From Anseranas semipalmata (Eukaryota; Chordata; Aves; Anseriformes; Anseranatidae), in contig VXAA01001508.1 of assembly GCA_013399115.1 (NCBI GenBank), positions 714,652 to 778,651 on the forward strand: a stretch of DNA of 64,000 bases. Direction: 5' to 3'. Under the pieces are notes generated by a model, which had not been told where the DNA came from, searched no databases, and was given only the letters and a program-made list of their open reading frames with translations. A program made the translations under genes and the position numbers. Of this stretch, positions 50,341 to 63,415 are shown one piece after another; the stretch's first letter is position 1; each line of letters begins with the position of its first letter.

Positions 50341-52399
50341 GATTGTAACTCACTGAAATATATTAATGGCTTGCCTACACGGCTGCAGAAATGGTGTAAC
50401 ATCATGACAGCGACTTAGTGCTTCTGGATATCTCTGTAACAAAAAAAACCACCAAACACCCAAGCTCAGAAGAGGCCATTATTTAAATAGCTGTCTCATT
50501 TCATGTAATTTCAAGTTCAATGGTGCGGCAATTCTACAGTATTAGATCTACTGAATGATTATTAAAATCATACCTATTCAAGATTAACTATGAATTAATT
50601 ATGAGAGGAATTCAGAAATTCAGATACCTTCTGAGATAGGCTCAGGGGTAAGGATAGGGTAAGTGTCAAAATCTGGCACAGGCATAACCTACAGTGAATT
50701 TTTCCAAGTATGTGTTCCTCTTTGTCTTAGCAGCTATACAGGACAGGGGATTATTTGCAGTGATTACTTGCACCCTGGATGTGCATAAGGGACAAGTCTA
50801 AAAAGTCAGATGAGTCATGCCCGAGATGTGTTATTTCTCTCTTGATGATGAAGAGAGTCCAGATGATTATCTCAGAGGTAGAGAATGACACCTACATCTA
50901 GTCAGAATGAGTCCCCACTGGGAAAACTAAAGCACTCAATCAGTGAAGGAGATAACAAGCTCAATGTGGGCTTGAGCCCTCGATGTTCCATCTCACCTGA
51001 ATTTGCAGAGTACATTGTAGAGAATTTGATAGAGTTCAGATGTTGAGTTATTCTCCAAAGATGCAGCAAAGCAGGGACTGGCATACCTGGGCAACAGTAG
51101 GGCTTCGGCACCTTGATATTGTATTGCAACCTAACTCATCCAGGCTACCTCTGTTCCTCCTTTCCTTCATCTCAAGTCTGCTGGGACTTCTCTTCTGTCA
51201 GTTTTACACAGGAGTCACTCAGGTGCTATGATAGTAGGAGGTTTTATAGAGATATAAGATAGCTGGATAGACAGGCAAATGGTGGAATAGGTCCAGATGC
51301 TTCTGTGCACAACAAAGAAAGAGAAGAAATCATTCATGTTTCTCCATCTGCGAAAGGTCGTAAGAAGGCAGCTGCTATATGTCAGACTGGCTCAGAGAAG
51401 GGCCCTTTGCTGGGCTCTGGCAGTGTGGGGGACATCAGTCATTTCTAACAAAGGAAATGCTCCTTGCTAGAGCTCCACTTTGCTCTGTAGTTTGGAAAGG
51501 GAAGCTCCAGATATTTGTGGCACATTGGTCACAGTTTCCTTGGCTGCTTGCAATAATTCACCTGTACAGCTCCTGGTGGACGGTGAGCATCTCTGCTCTG
51601 TTTCCATTTTATTCCAGGTTCTCAGCATGATGAAGCATGGAGTGTGCTTGACAAGCAAAGGCAGGTTAGAGAGCTGCTGCTGACTCCTACCAGCTGCAGA
51701 TAACTAAGCCTGGAGAGATCTAAAGTGATGAAAACCTTTTCACATTGACTTCATCTACAAAGTCATCTCTGAAGCAGCAAGATCTTGGGGAGAGAGGGAG
51801 GGTCACATTGTCAAAAAATGCCCCATGGATGAAGTTGAGACCATCCCTTTGCCAAGAAAAGTTGGTGTCAGGACTGTTAAAATCTGGATCTGAATTTCTT
51901 CACTCTATTATGCAAGCCAGGAAAGAAAATCCGGCTTTTTTGAACACCATAATATTTTTTTTTTTAAGCCCAGTGCCAGAAAGCCACAGTGTCACTGTGA
52001 ACCAACAACAGGACTGAGCAGTGCTGTGTGTATTCAGTCCCTCCTCTGCTAGAGACATACCACCCAAACTCCCACTGGCTGTAAAAATTTTATTCACTAC
52101 AATGGCAATCACATGGGCATGGAGGAAATAAGGGTATGGCATAGACTCAGAGTCGTTAGTTTGCCAAACCTTCTTTTCTGCCAAGGTCTTATGCATGTAC
52201 ACCTATTCTTTCACCTCTGTCTAAAGAATCAATTACTCTGGTGTCCAGCTACCACAGGTGTTATATAGAGCATTAGATCTCAATGATATAGTAGATGTTC
52301 TTCAATGATATGGTGAACCTCTGGAGCTAGCTGTGATGTATGGACATTACTCAGGTGGAGCACAGCTTACTGCATGACAGCCTTTTTCCCTTGCAATAG
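50341..52399. other. Non-coding DNA
   Basis: No supported gene. A 10-bp word TCAATGATAT is repeated at 52280 and 52302. A T-run lies at 51955-51965. Frames up to 100 codons are not recognised. Confidence 0.75.
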
Positions 52400-52700
52400 G
52401 GCCACTATAGTGTCTCCTTCAGCCCTAAATCTACTGCTCTTCACGTCTTTGCCCAAAGACGGACAGGAAGGCCATGGCAGAGTGTGCCCATTAAAAACAT
52501 CTACCAGGTGGCAGAAATTTAGGCTTGGACCCAGTATCTCAGGCCACAACTTGATCTCCCCACTAACACCAAAGGGAACCTCAGAGAAGAGTCTATCTGG
52601 GAACAGGTTGAATTTTTCTATTGGGGGCCATCCTCTTATTGCTACACTGATTTTTCTCAGCCCAGGGTTTTCAGGCAGGGCATGCACAGCAGCAAATATG
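52400..52700 (+). other. Candidate exon, open on both strands (weak evidence)
   Basis: A pyrimidine-rich acceptor shape (TTTTTCCCTTGCAATAG) ends at 52399, and a strong donor shape ATG|GTAAGA has its GT at 52701-52702. The 301 bases between are open on the + strand (frame 52374-52733, 119 codons). They are also open on the minus strand (52720-52367, 117 codons), almost exactly superposed. Neither translation has a domain I recognise. It could be a real exon on one strand, a repeat-derived segment, or chance. Confidence 0.25.
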
Positions 52701-52989
52701 GTAAGAAAAGACACTTTCACATGGCTGTTTTAAAGGGAAATAGACTGTTCTGGGAGGCTGGTACTAAGCAAAGGCCACTGCTCTGGAGAAATGCATGAAT
52801 TCATATCAGAATCACTATTATTTTTTCATCATTTTTTTTAACTTCTCCACTTGTGAAATGGCCCTGAAAGAAGCCCAGCTGGAGATGCATGTACTGTATT
52901 TTCTCATTAGGGTTTGGCTGTCCTCTCCAACTCCTGCTTTCTGTTTCAAATTGTCTCCTAAGCAAAATGCGAAGCCACCAGTGTTCAGT
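52701..52989. other. Non-coding DNA
   Basis: Nothing recognisable apart from a T-rich run near 52829-52841. Confidence 0.7.
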
Positions 52990-53290
52990 GGGTTCAGCAT
53001 TTGGCAGAATGAATTTGTTCATTGCTAATTAAAACAAAAGATTTCAGAGGCACTTTCCACTTTGGTTTATTAGCTTTCCTGTGCGATAGCAAATCGGAGC
53101 CCTTGTTACACTGTCAGCAGAACTATTATTATTATTATTTATTATTTACAGTACAACTTGTGACTCACTTCCTATGTTGGTGGATCTTTCACCATCTGTT
53201 AAAAAAATAATAGCAGTCATTTTCTGAAATATTATTCTAATCCAAATGTTAAAATAGAACCATATGAAGCCAATTAAATAGAGTGTGTGT
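52990..53290. promoter_or_regulatory. Candidate conserved non-coding stretch (unverified)
   Basis: GCTAATTAAAACAAAAG (53024-53040) joins a homeodomain TAATTA core to a SOX/TCF-like ACAAAAG. A (TAT)n run lies at 53124-53148. Motif reading only. Confidence 0.2.
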
Positions 53291-55349
53291 TGTTAATCTG
53301 AGTTGCTTCAGCTCAGCTAAAGAAAAGGGAAAAAAAAAGGATTGAAAAAGGCATAAATGTAAAGCAAAGATGCAGACTTCAGAAAACTGTGGAGATTCTG
53401 CCAACATTTTCTTGGAATTTTAAATTTCAAGAGAAAAAATTATAAGCATGTCATCTTTTAGGCTAAGTTTAGGAGCGGATATGGATCCAAATCTGGATGC
53501 AAGATTGCAGCTCCAGACCAGGCTTTGTGTGAATCCTTAAAAGATCAGAAAATTTCAGTTTTAATCCCTTTAATATTTAGTGCTCTTAGCGGTTTTTGTT
53601 CTTACTCTGAGTGAAAAATATACTTCATCTGGTTTGGTTGCCTCCACCTGAGAGTTTTATGTAAGCTTATGACTAATTAACATGAAGTTCCCAGGTGGTG
53701 CTTCTAAAGACATTGCCCCTGCCTACAGAAGTCAAGGAGAGATGAAGCAAATACATCATGAGGAAATTACAGTGGTCAAGCATGAGTATGCTATCCCTAC
53801 GGCATGGTGATCAATAGCGGCTTCACATCAAACATGTGTGTGTGAGCAGTTCTTTGGACTTTAGATCTCTGAGTTTGGGTCAAAGCATATTTGAAACAGA
53901 CAGAGTTTTACCTGATTTCATGCTAAAGACTTTAAAGACTTTCTTTGATGCCTCTGGAGCAAGATGTCCACTGGGGTTTTTGTTTAACTGAATTTGGGCT
54001 AGACATTACAAATCCTCAGCCAGATTTTGGAGGAGTGGGGCATAAGCTTGAGGGATATGGGTTTATCTTATGAGATCACCCCACATGTCCTATGTAGAAG
54101 CGGGGAGTCAGCCATCTCATGGTTAAATCAGCCCGATGAAAATCTGGATCACCTTCTGGACATGCCATGCCTGCCTCCATCAACACCTAAAGAGAGCTCC
54201 AGTGGTGACAATCTAAAACAGTACCTGGCCAACAAGCCCAGCAAGTAAGGACCACAAAAGCATGAAAACTGAGCTCTGTTTTAACTGAGCTCTGTTTTAA
54301 GGCTTTTTCATCAGTTTTTCATGCTGGGATGGAACAGTCCCTTGAAAACAAGTCTCCAGTGGGACATCCTTGGCTCTCTGGAGGCTGGGGATGGAGGCAG
54401 AAAGGTTGGAGTGCAGCAGCAGCCTCTGTTTTGGGGAACGGAGCTGGCAAATGGCAGGGGCTGTCCCCTCAGCAGCCTGCTCCAGCCCTGCAGCAGCAGC
54501 TGAGAGATGCCGCTGAGCTCCCGAGGCCGAGCAGCCAAACTGCATTCCTGGCTGCAGTTATTTATATTCTCTGAACAGCGTTGTTTACACAAACTGCATG
54601 AATGCAAATCAACGTGAGGAAGTGCTGGAGTCGGTGAGGTGTGCAGCAGTAACAGGCTCCTGGGATTGGTTTTAGTAATGTAGTGTTAACACAGCTACAC
54701 ATGGCTACACACACTTTCATATCCAAGCGATGGAGAGGGAGAGGGAACACTCATTACCTGGGACACTGGCCGAGTCCTTGTACCTCGACAAGAGATAAAA
54801 AATAGAAATGGACTTCATTATCACAGGCTGCCTGTCAATCACCTGCCGTTGCACCAAGCCTGCCTTACATTTCTCCCACCGAAAGGTTCCCGTCACCATT
54901 GGTGAGGAGGAGAACTGGATGTGTGAAAGGAGCCAGAGCAGGTAACACGATGACTAGCATCAGTCTGCTGGCTGCTCTCTTGCCCTGCAGCACACATATG
55001 TTCAAGCACAGCCTGCCGGAAAAGTTTTTTTTTCTGACAAAAGCCCGTGCAAACGAGCGCGATATAGGTGTCTGAGGCAGTGGTCTTCACTTATCTCCAA
55101 GCAAGTGATGTCCAGTGGGCAATGCTTGGGCTGCCCTGCAGAGCTCTCCTGCAGGTGATGCCAGATGGTGGCATCAGCCAGCTGCCCCCTAAACGTTCAC
55201 TTGATTTCCAGCACCACAGTATCCCTACACCTCTGAATTTACCAGATCCAGTTTGCAAAACAGGCAACCGTGTGAGACAAAATTCCCTGATATTTAGATA
55301 TTTAATAGCCCTCTGGGGATTCCAAATAATGTCACTGGAGATCTTTAGG
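53291..55349. other. Non-coding DNA with one GC-richer pocket
   Basis: No supported gene. The pocket at 54330-54550 is GC-rich and open on both strands (81 and 98 codons) without a recognisable product. A 16-bp tandem duplication lies at 54268-54299. Confidence 0.7.
54268..54299. repeat. Perfect 16-bp tandem duplication
   Basis: ACTGAGCTCTGTTTTA occurs twice head to tail. Each unit contains a SacI-type GAGCTC palindrome. Confidence 0.97.
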
Positions 55350-55445
55350 GTTACTTCCTGCCTCTGTTTTTCTCATCAGTAAAACAGGGTTAATGATGCT
55401 TCAAAGCAGGTTTACCAAAGTGTTGCCAAGATCTCTTGAGTGCCA
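55350..55445 (+). mobile_element. Fossil MIR-like SINE fragment, sense
   Basis: TTACTTCCTGCCTCTGTTTT, TCTCATCAGTAAAACAGGG and TTAATGATGCTT match the MIR-type 3' pattern (cctcagtttcctcatctgtaaaatgg, ataatgata). Confidence 0.6.
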
Positions 55446-58032
55446 GTGACCTTTTATTTAACCCATCAGCATCAAGCTGTCTTTCATTCCATCACTATTA
55501 TTCTCAGGAGGCTTTGCTGGCAGTTGAGTCTTTTCTTTCTCTGCACTTACATTTTCCGAAGTACAGTAAAACAATAATAATAAAAATCTATTAAAACAAG
55601 TTCCTTGCTAGTTTATGGTAATTAAAAGCAATAAATATTCCTGCATGCAATGCTATAGACCTTGACTCATTGGTGGGTCAATACTGCTTTCCTGGTGAGG
55701 CTGAGTAATAAATCTTTATTCCTTTTTGAATGGAAATAAGGATGGGATTTTATTCATGAATTCTGTGACCCGTTGAAGTGACATTTTCAAAACAAACACT
55801 CCAGAAATGAGGAGTTTTCTCTGCAGAGTGGGTTAATCTGCTCTCCTCTCAGCGGGTCTCTTTCGTACTGATGATTTGCCTGATGCCTTTTTAATCCCAG
55901 CAGCAACTTCTCAGTGAGCAGGAAGAAAACTAAAATAAAGCAAAGTAGCTCGGGGAGAACTGAGACACACGTGCTGAGGGGAAGCTGCAGGGGAAGGGGA
56001 CACAGGGATGGAGAGGACAGCCTAGAAGAGGTCTCTGCAGATCTGGCACACCAGATTCAGTGTCCAGTCACGCTTTTGTTCGCTCTGAGGCTCGGGGTGG
56101 CCTTGGAGTCCCAGCCCTGCACAGCTACATTGCTCCTGCGTCCTCAGCTGTCGGCCTTCATTAGCTTCTACTACTAGATGGAGGGTGTTCCTCTGAACCC
56201 AGATCAAACAGCAGCTTTTTGTGCTCGTCTGCAATTGACTTCATTTGGTTATGTAATCTAATTGGCTTGGGATGTTCCATGAGCTGGGGAACGAAGCCAG
56301 GGGTTTATAAAACAAACTTGCAACACGAGGCATGCAAATTTACATCAAGTCCTGCTCTTTCCCAGTGCTGCGTAGTGCAAGTCAAGCACCAGGATGAAGT
56401 CTCTGGGTTATTTTTCCTCTCTCTAAGAGGCTGCTTTTTCTTTGGAGGAGGCTAAACATAGCAAGAAGCCTCTTCTCCAGCAGAAAGGATTAATCGTCAG
56501 CTGAGTCGCTGCTTGCCATTAAACTATGTTCTGAAATGCATGTGGGGCCAGGTTCGCTGTGGGCATGAGGGGTTATAGCTGCTGTCTGCACACAGAGGCA
56601 GGAAGAAAGAGCTTTCCTTGCTGTGGTACACGCGCATCCGTGCTGCTTCTGAGCAACTGTTTCTATTCCACGCCCAACTTATTTTTTTTTTCTGAGGTCA
56701 GTTTCCATTGCCATCAATAAGACATCACTCAAAGACAAGCAGTTTGGTGCACTCTGGCTATTTCACAGGCCAAAATTCAGAGCTTGCTGCTTTCCTAAAC
56801 AACTAAGTGCTGCCAGAGCATCCAGCATGCCTGGCATCTGCATAAGTTTCCTCTTCACCTCTTTCCTCTCCGTCATCCTCACTACTTGGCTTGTCAATCA
56901 TACCTTACAGCTCCAGCATTTATTCAGATGTGCCACAAATGCATCATGCTACAACCACAGAAAGGTGGGCTTGTGACAGCTGAGCTGCATCCATCAGTGC
57001 AGTTTGGGTTGGAGAAATACAGCGCACCTAAAACACTGCCCACCGCAAAATGTTGAGCCTTCATAAACATCACCTAACTAAAATTTCTGGCCACAGTGCT
57101 AATAGGAATCTGCTCAGCCCACATCAACAAGATGGACAAAGATGGTTCATCCCTTCTCCCTTGCCCAGCTCCGGGAAGCTTATCCATGGGCTGGGAACAG
57201 CTCTGCCATCACCCACTTCCCTGGGCAGTGTTTTCATTTTGCTGAACAAAATGGATGATGCACATTCAGGCTTCGCAGAGAGGATCTGTGAGGTGTTTTG
57301 ACCTACAACAGTCTCTGCAAGCCACTGGAAGGATGCAGATGCCATAGTGCACTTCAGATGGGATGGAACTGTTGTCTGGTCGTCCTCATTCAAGCTGACA
57401 TTTGAAACAAAAGAGGCTGGAGTAAAATGGTGCTTTCCCCTTAGACTCGGAGCACTGAAGTGGCAGGAGCACTCACCAAGATTAATTTGAGTTATTTTAA
57501 TTATGATTCTCTCCCCTCTCTCTCACTTCCCTCCTCCTCTCTCATACACTGTCTGGACAGGGAACTGCAGGTTTTCTTCCACTTAGGATTAATTAAAAAG
57601 GAAAAGTCAATAAGTTTCTCAGCAATTACTGTCTTTTCTGTTTGGTCATTTGAGACAGTAAGGGGCTCAGAAATTGAATTTCCAGAGAGAAATCATGTCT
57701 TGTGGATCCTAGCATGAGATTCTTGGAGGGAGAAATATCTACATTTTCTTTAGCTTGTCACTGTGTTGGTTTCACAGCTTCCTGCTCTTCATACCAAAGC
57801 TAGTTTTGCTATTGCAATACACACTCAATCACACAGATAGAGATGGAAATAAATGTTTTTAGATGGTCTGGGAGGCTTTTCTCCAGGTCCATCCTGTACA
57901 TGTGAGATGTCTGAGAGAGGGCAAGTGTTAACACAGGAGGGAGACAGGAGGTGATAATGACAGACTTTGACTGACCAGGGTTTTATTGGCATTTTCTTTA
58001 CCAGATAAGGTGACCGGTTATTATCACACCCC
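55446..58032. other. Non-coding DNA
   Basis: No supported gene. AT-rich left part, mixed composition to the right. Opposed overlapping frames around 57050-57393 are unrecognised. Confidence 0.75.
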
Positions 58033-58096
58033 TAATCCAAAGCCCTCAGAAGTCAATAGAAATCTTTCTGGTGACATCAGTGATCTTTGGATCAGA
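58033..58096. mobile_element. Short fossil repeat with inverted symmetry
   Basis: AATCCAAAGCCCTCAGAAGT, CAATAGAAATCTTTCTGGTG, ACATCAGTGATCTTTGGATC fit a remembered amniote repeat in which a CCAAAGCCCATTGAAGTCAA-like arm is followed by its near reverse complement. The ends CCAAAG and CTTTGG face each other about 45 bases apart. Confidence 0.5.
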
Positions 58097-61000
58097 CTTC
58101 ACTTCATATATGTGAACACAACAGATGTAATTCCGAAGTAAGGTACAGCTGCTTTCCAGATTCCTAGTGTGGATCTCAGCCATTTGAGACTGAACAAAGT
58201 GCAACACATTACAGCTTTTAATTTTTCACTTCTTAGGAAAAACTGGAGCTGGAAAGGAGAAAAGCTGTTTCAGATCCAGAATGTAGGGGAAAGAAGTAAA
58301 ATAATCAGAAGCTAAAAGAGAGTGATAGAGGAGGGAAAAAAAGGGTAAGAAAGTAATGTGCCACCTCACTTGGTTTTGATTTACAGTGGGGCTACCCCAT
58401 GCTACTGCACGTGGGACTAAGTGCAGATTCACTCCCTCTCAGTTTAAATCCAGCAGAAGTAGAGCTTCTGGTTTATTTTCACATTCCCATTGAGTGCTTT
58501 CTGCAAGTATTTCTCAGAATGAAAGAGAAGAAAAAAAACAAACCTCACCAACTCTGTGCGTGCTCTTTTGCTAACCAACCTGCTTTGCCCCAGAGACCCT
58601 GCTGGGTGTGCAGCAATGCTCCCTGCAGCTTTGTTTGGGAAAGTTACATTTGCTTCTCCCTCAGTGAGGTTATTAACAGCCTCTTCCCAGAAGTGAGTCT
58701 CCTTTTGTTTACTGTCACCTGAAATTGCTGGGGAACAAAATAAATCTAGATTCGAGGAGTAAATAAATAAATAAAAAGATAAAGAGGGGGGAGAACCAGA
58801 GAGAATTTTACTGGGAAAAATAAAATCACAAAGAAATAAACCCAAAACTTTGAAGCCGGGTTGCCTGATAACGGGCTCTCTTCAGCTCCTGGTCGGTTGG
58901 AGCCTGGCTCGAGCACTCTCCCAGCAAGACTGATTACGCTGTCACCACAAACAGCATGTAAAAAATTGTGCCTCATTTTATTAGCTGGAAAACAGTGTTT
59001 AATGCAGCTGGAGCTGGAGCTCAGGGTAAACGATGAAAGTTTCCCCTTGGAAAACTGTCAGTGCTGGTAATGACATCATTTCTCCACAAGTTCGATCCAG
59101 TCAGGACCATAGTCGTCTGCATTTGCTGTCACTCTTCTCTCTCTTGCCTGGCAAATACACCATTCTCAGGGAGCTCGAGGGCTTTAAGCCTGTCCTGACA
59201 CAGACAAGAACACATGGATGGTGGGCAGAGGACACCAGCCTTGGTTAACCTGTCGCTGAAGGGCAGGTAGGGATTTCCCTCATGCTGTGGCAAAGCCATA
59301 CTGGTGACATTGAGAACTGGGATTAATCCTCATCTATAACAACAGCAAATGCCTTCAGATAATGTTTAAAAGCTCTCTCTTCACCCTGTCACTGCGAAAT
59401 GTGGAAGAGCCCAACCTTCCCTGACTTGTGTCTTTTTGCACAAGGATCCATCTCACAAGGAGTGAGATTGGAAACCATCTGCCACCAACTGTCCCTGTAT
59501 GTCAACACATCCACAGGGCAACAGCCTTAGGCTGAAGGTACAGTGAACCCTGCATTCAAGCAAGATGGACAGGTTTGCCTGTTTAGCTAAGTGATTCATG
59601 GAGGGCTGTTTCTCTCAAGGAAGGTTTGCAAGGTGAGCCCTCTGTGTTCCCATTGGAGATGGGGTAAATCTCTGCATGTGCCAATCCGCAGCACACAATG
59701 AACACAAATATTCTGCTGACTTCAATGGAAAATGTGACTTGTTACTGGTTTTCTGTCTACAGAGCTGGAGTATTGAGCTTTCCTGACAGTCAGAGCTAGA
59801 CAGATAACCAGCAATTCATTAAAAAAAAACAGTGTTCCTCTCCTCCTGCAAACTGGCCACTCACAAATTGCAAAATTCCCAACTGCTATTCATTGCTAAA
59901 ATGGCTATTTACAAATATCTTCAGAGGATGGGAGTCAAGGCTACTAAACTGTTCACAAACAGTTGATTGAAAATATCCAATATTCAAAGTTTGAAATCCA
60001 AGCTGCATGGATAGTTACATGAGTTATATTGTATTATTTCTGTTCTCTGATTGGGCAAGTTGTGTAACTAATCACATCAGACCCAGCATCCATTTTGAAC
60101 TGCATGTTCATGTGTGTAATTTGGAATACACTTTTGGAAAATATTAAGCTATTTGAGTTCCAAATTGACTTTTGATGAGTATTCACACTAGTAAAGCTCA
60201 TTTGCTAGAGTATTTGTGGAAAGCAGCCATAGAAACAGACCAGGAGATTCAAAGCAAATTTGTTCAGGACTTCAAATGAATATACACAGACATCTTTCTG
60301 CAGTATTCACTCACCATTAGTCATGTTGCAGTAATACCTGCAGTACATACTTACAACTGAGTTAGACTTTCCTCTGTAAAGCTCTGTTTGTGAGATTTAT
60401 TAGCTCAGCAGTTTCAGAATGGATTGGACTGAGATTTTTAATACCACGTTCCCAGCTTGGAGGGACACTTTCTAACTCCATCCCCTTATGCCCCCTCCCC
60501 TTTCCCTCTGCAAACCATTACAATAATTTAAGCAATTGATCACTTCTATAGTTCAAAAGCCTGAGCACAGGAAAAAAGGGCATGAAAGTGATGGCTGCGG
60601 GGTGGGTTGGAAGATTTTAAACAGTGAAGCGGAGAAGCCCCACGTTCTCTATAAGTCGACTTTCTCATGCTCACTGAGAATCCCCAGAAGCGTGAGTAAT
60701 AAAAGAAAATGCTCTAGAGGTAAAACTTAAAGGACAATATGTGAAATCTCATTTACAAGTAGGAAGCAAATGAGGCAGAATCCAAATGCTATATAGCAAA
60801 GCCTGCTCTAAATCAACATTTATAACAGCGACTTGGCAGGTGGGTTTTACCTCTCACCAACCTGCATATGCTTTAAAGTCAACAGGCCAAAATGTGTTCT
60901 TTGTTACATTCAATCAACTCTGAACTAAATTACTGAATTTAAGGAGTTGTGCAGTCATAACTACGAGCAGAATGTGCCCTCAGAAAGATCTGGTAGGGAA

Positions 61001-61868
61001 CTTTCACTTCTCAGAAATCTTACCTAAACCAAAACTTCTTCAAAAGGGTTTCATTTTCAGAATCACCAGATCGTGTAAATCTGCATATCAAAACATATTA
61101 CCAGTAAGGTAAGGTCCAGTCATGATGTAACTGTAGTTGTATGCAAAAGTTACTCCATTGCTTTCCATTTTCTGCCTTTCATTCTGCTCCATCTCATCCC
61201 CAACATCTCCTCTGTGCCTGTGCTTTCCAAAAGTGATTCACGCTTATTTGGGACAAGCTGACTGGCACCAAAAGTTTGTGTCAACTTGACCATGGTGTCA
61301 GAGATTGGTGCGTCAGCTAATCACCACAATCCAAATTCAGGAGACACAGGCAGAGTCACGGAGCTGTTTTAGGACTGTCATTTGTGAAATCTGTAGTAGG
61401 TAAGTCAGTCAGGAGGTCCCAACATGATGGTGTCCTGGCACACGTGGACCCAGCCATGCAATGCTTGGCCACTGGTGTTGTCTCTTGCCATTTGCTTATG
61501 CAGCTCAGGGGGTCACCACTTCACTGCAAAGCATCAGAGTCCAAAGCTGAGGCACTTGAGCTCACAGAAGAAGAGGAGTTGTTTTTGCTGCTAGACAACT
61601 GTATCTCAGCACATTGTTTTCTATAACCACATGCTGATTGAGTCATGTAGTAACAAAACACCTGCCCTATAAACATAAAACAAGCTGTCACAGCATATCA
61701 ACACATGAAGAGGCAAAGCAATATTGGAACAGGGCACCAGATTTACATGCTGGCTTCCAGTATCATTCTGGAAAAGAGCTGCTCCTACCAAGACAAAGAA
61801 GGTTTTGCACTTGCTATTTGAAAACTCTGGTGCATTTTGTAAGAGTTATTTCCAATCATTTTCTAGAA
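58097..61868. other. Non-coding DNA
   Basis: No supported gene. It holds a (TAAA)n run at 58760-58776. The superposed frames at 58399-58722 (+) and 58845-58444 (-) are not recognised. Confidence 0.75.
58760..58776. repeat. (TAAA)4 microsatellite
   Basis: Short tetranucleotide run. Confidence 0.9.
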
Positions 61869-62002
61869 TGGAGAGACAGAGGGATTAAAAAGTTAAATCA
61901 CGCATCCTAAGAAGGGAACAGAGTTCACCCGAGGCAGAATTAGGACTCAAACCAAAGGCATCTAATGCATATTTTGCTCTTACCACTAGTCCGTTCTGCC
62001 AT
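61869..62002 (-). mobile_element. Fossil MIR-like SINE, antisense
   Basis: GAGACAGAGGGATTAAAAAG, GAGGCAGAATTAGGACTCAA and TTGCTCTTACCACTAGTCCG, then TTCTGCC, follow the antisense MIR core (gagaggttaagt, ggcagagccaggattcgaa, tgctcttaaccactatgc). Confidence 0.65.
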
Positions 62003-62644
62003 ACAGGAAAGTAAAAATGAAAAGGGACCACCTGAGGGAAAGCCCTGTCCCATTTTCCCTGATTGTAAGCAGATGTGGAGAAGAAATGTCCATACAGAAT
62101 ACTCCTTAATGTCTGATTTGAAAAAATGAAATCCTTTAGTAGAAAATATGTCTCAAAAGCCAATCAACCTGCTTTTTCTTCCTGCATGAGCCCTCCTGTC
62201 TGTTGTGGAGGGCTGGAGACAGATTACAGTGGCTGCTCTGTGACCCCTGAGCATCTCTGGCCCCTGTTCTCTGCAGAGCCTCCTCCATGGGCAGATTAAG
62301 CAAGAAGACCTGGCTGCAGAGCCAGCATGTGCCTCGTCAGGCACCCAGATGTCTAAAGGTGTATCTCTGATCTGAGGGGTCACTTCTTTGGCATTTTCTG
62401 CAATTACAAATTGCAACTATTTCCAGTGCTACAGCTTTCTCCTTGAGCAAAGAATTCAGGCACTAAATTCTATGAGAACAAAAGTACATTCCAAAATGAC
62501 ACCATTCATGATACAGAGTTTTAATGCTATTTGCTTCTGAAAAAAGATTTACAAAAAGTTCAGTATATGTGCTTATTATATGGTCAATGTCTGCAGTTAG
62601 CTAGATAATGGTGAGCCTCATTCCTGGGCTGTATCGCATAACCT
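62003..62644. other. Non-coding DNA
   Basis: No gene or repeat recognised. Confidence 0.75.
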
Positions 62645-62752
62645 GCAACTCCTTGAAGCAGGCATTGTCTTTTTGTTCTGTGCTTAGACATTCCCAGCAC
62701 AACGGGGTCTTGGTCCAGGGCTGAGGTCCCCTCTGTGCTGCTGGAATACAGA
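62645..62752 (+). mobile_element. Fossil ancient CR1/L3-like 3' end, sense, well preserved
   Basis: GCAGGCATTGTCTTTTTGTT, CTGTGCTTAGACATTCCCAG, CACAACGGGGTCTTGGTCCA and GGGCTGAGGTCC, then GGAATACAGAT, track the remembered consensus of the old amniote CR1-type 3' end (gtctttttgttctgtg, cctagcacaatgggg, tcctggtc, aatacaaat) almost word for word. It is the clearest fossil in the window. Confidence 0.8.
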
Positions 62753-63415
62753 TCAATAGTGGGAAGAAGGTCTTTAGTATTCAATTTCATGCTTCTAAGT
62801 GTCTCAGTTTTGTACATGGAAAGCAATTATCATAATATTACAAACTGGCAAATGATAGCTGTGGATAAAAATGCCTTTCTGTGGGGTGGTAGGATTTTTC
62901 AGGTTAAAGCCAAGTGAAATTTTCTTTCTTTTTTATTTTATTATATATATAGATATATTATATTTAACTCAGGTAAATGAAGAGGATCTGACCCACAGGT
63001 TTTTTTTTAATGTTAAATTAATGGGCTGGATGAGTCACCAGATTGTTATCAAATTGAGAGAACTGCATGGCTGACCATGCTAATAATACCTCTTCTGATG
63101 CTCAGCAGTGTTTAATACGTACCTGAAATAATATGCACATTTGCTGGGCAACTAAGGAAGCTAGAAGTACAAATCTGAAACAGTCTTGCTTCACCTTGAG
63201 GACAGGGGAATACATGGACATGGACTTAGTCCCATCCTCCTCCTCCGTTAACATTAAGGGGTTAACCAGAACTTGCACAACAGCTTGTTTTGATGTTTGT
63301 TGGTGTAACAAATATTGGTATGTCTTGATGGCTCGTGTTTAATGCCAGATCTCTAGAGTCTAGGCCTCTAACACAAGAACTAGAGGCATAATTGTTTTTA
63401 GCTGTACTAGTCTGA
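62753..63415. other. Non-coding DNA
   Basis: AT-rich, with a TA-rich run at 62933-62963 and a T9 run at about 63001. No gene. It ends where the CR1 fragment begins. Confidence 0.8.

Noticed and set aside
52280..52311. Repeated 10-bp TCAATGATAT word, 22 bp apart
   Set aside because: Too short, and the flanks do not extend the match.
58399..58845. Overlapping 107- and 133-codon frames on opposite strands
   Set aside because: No motif or splice support, composition typical of intergenic DNA; weaker than the similar case at 52.4 kb.
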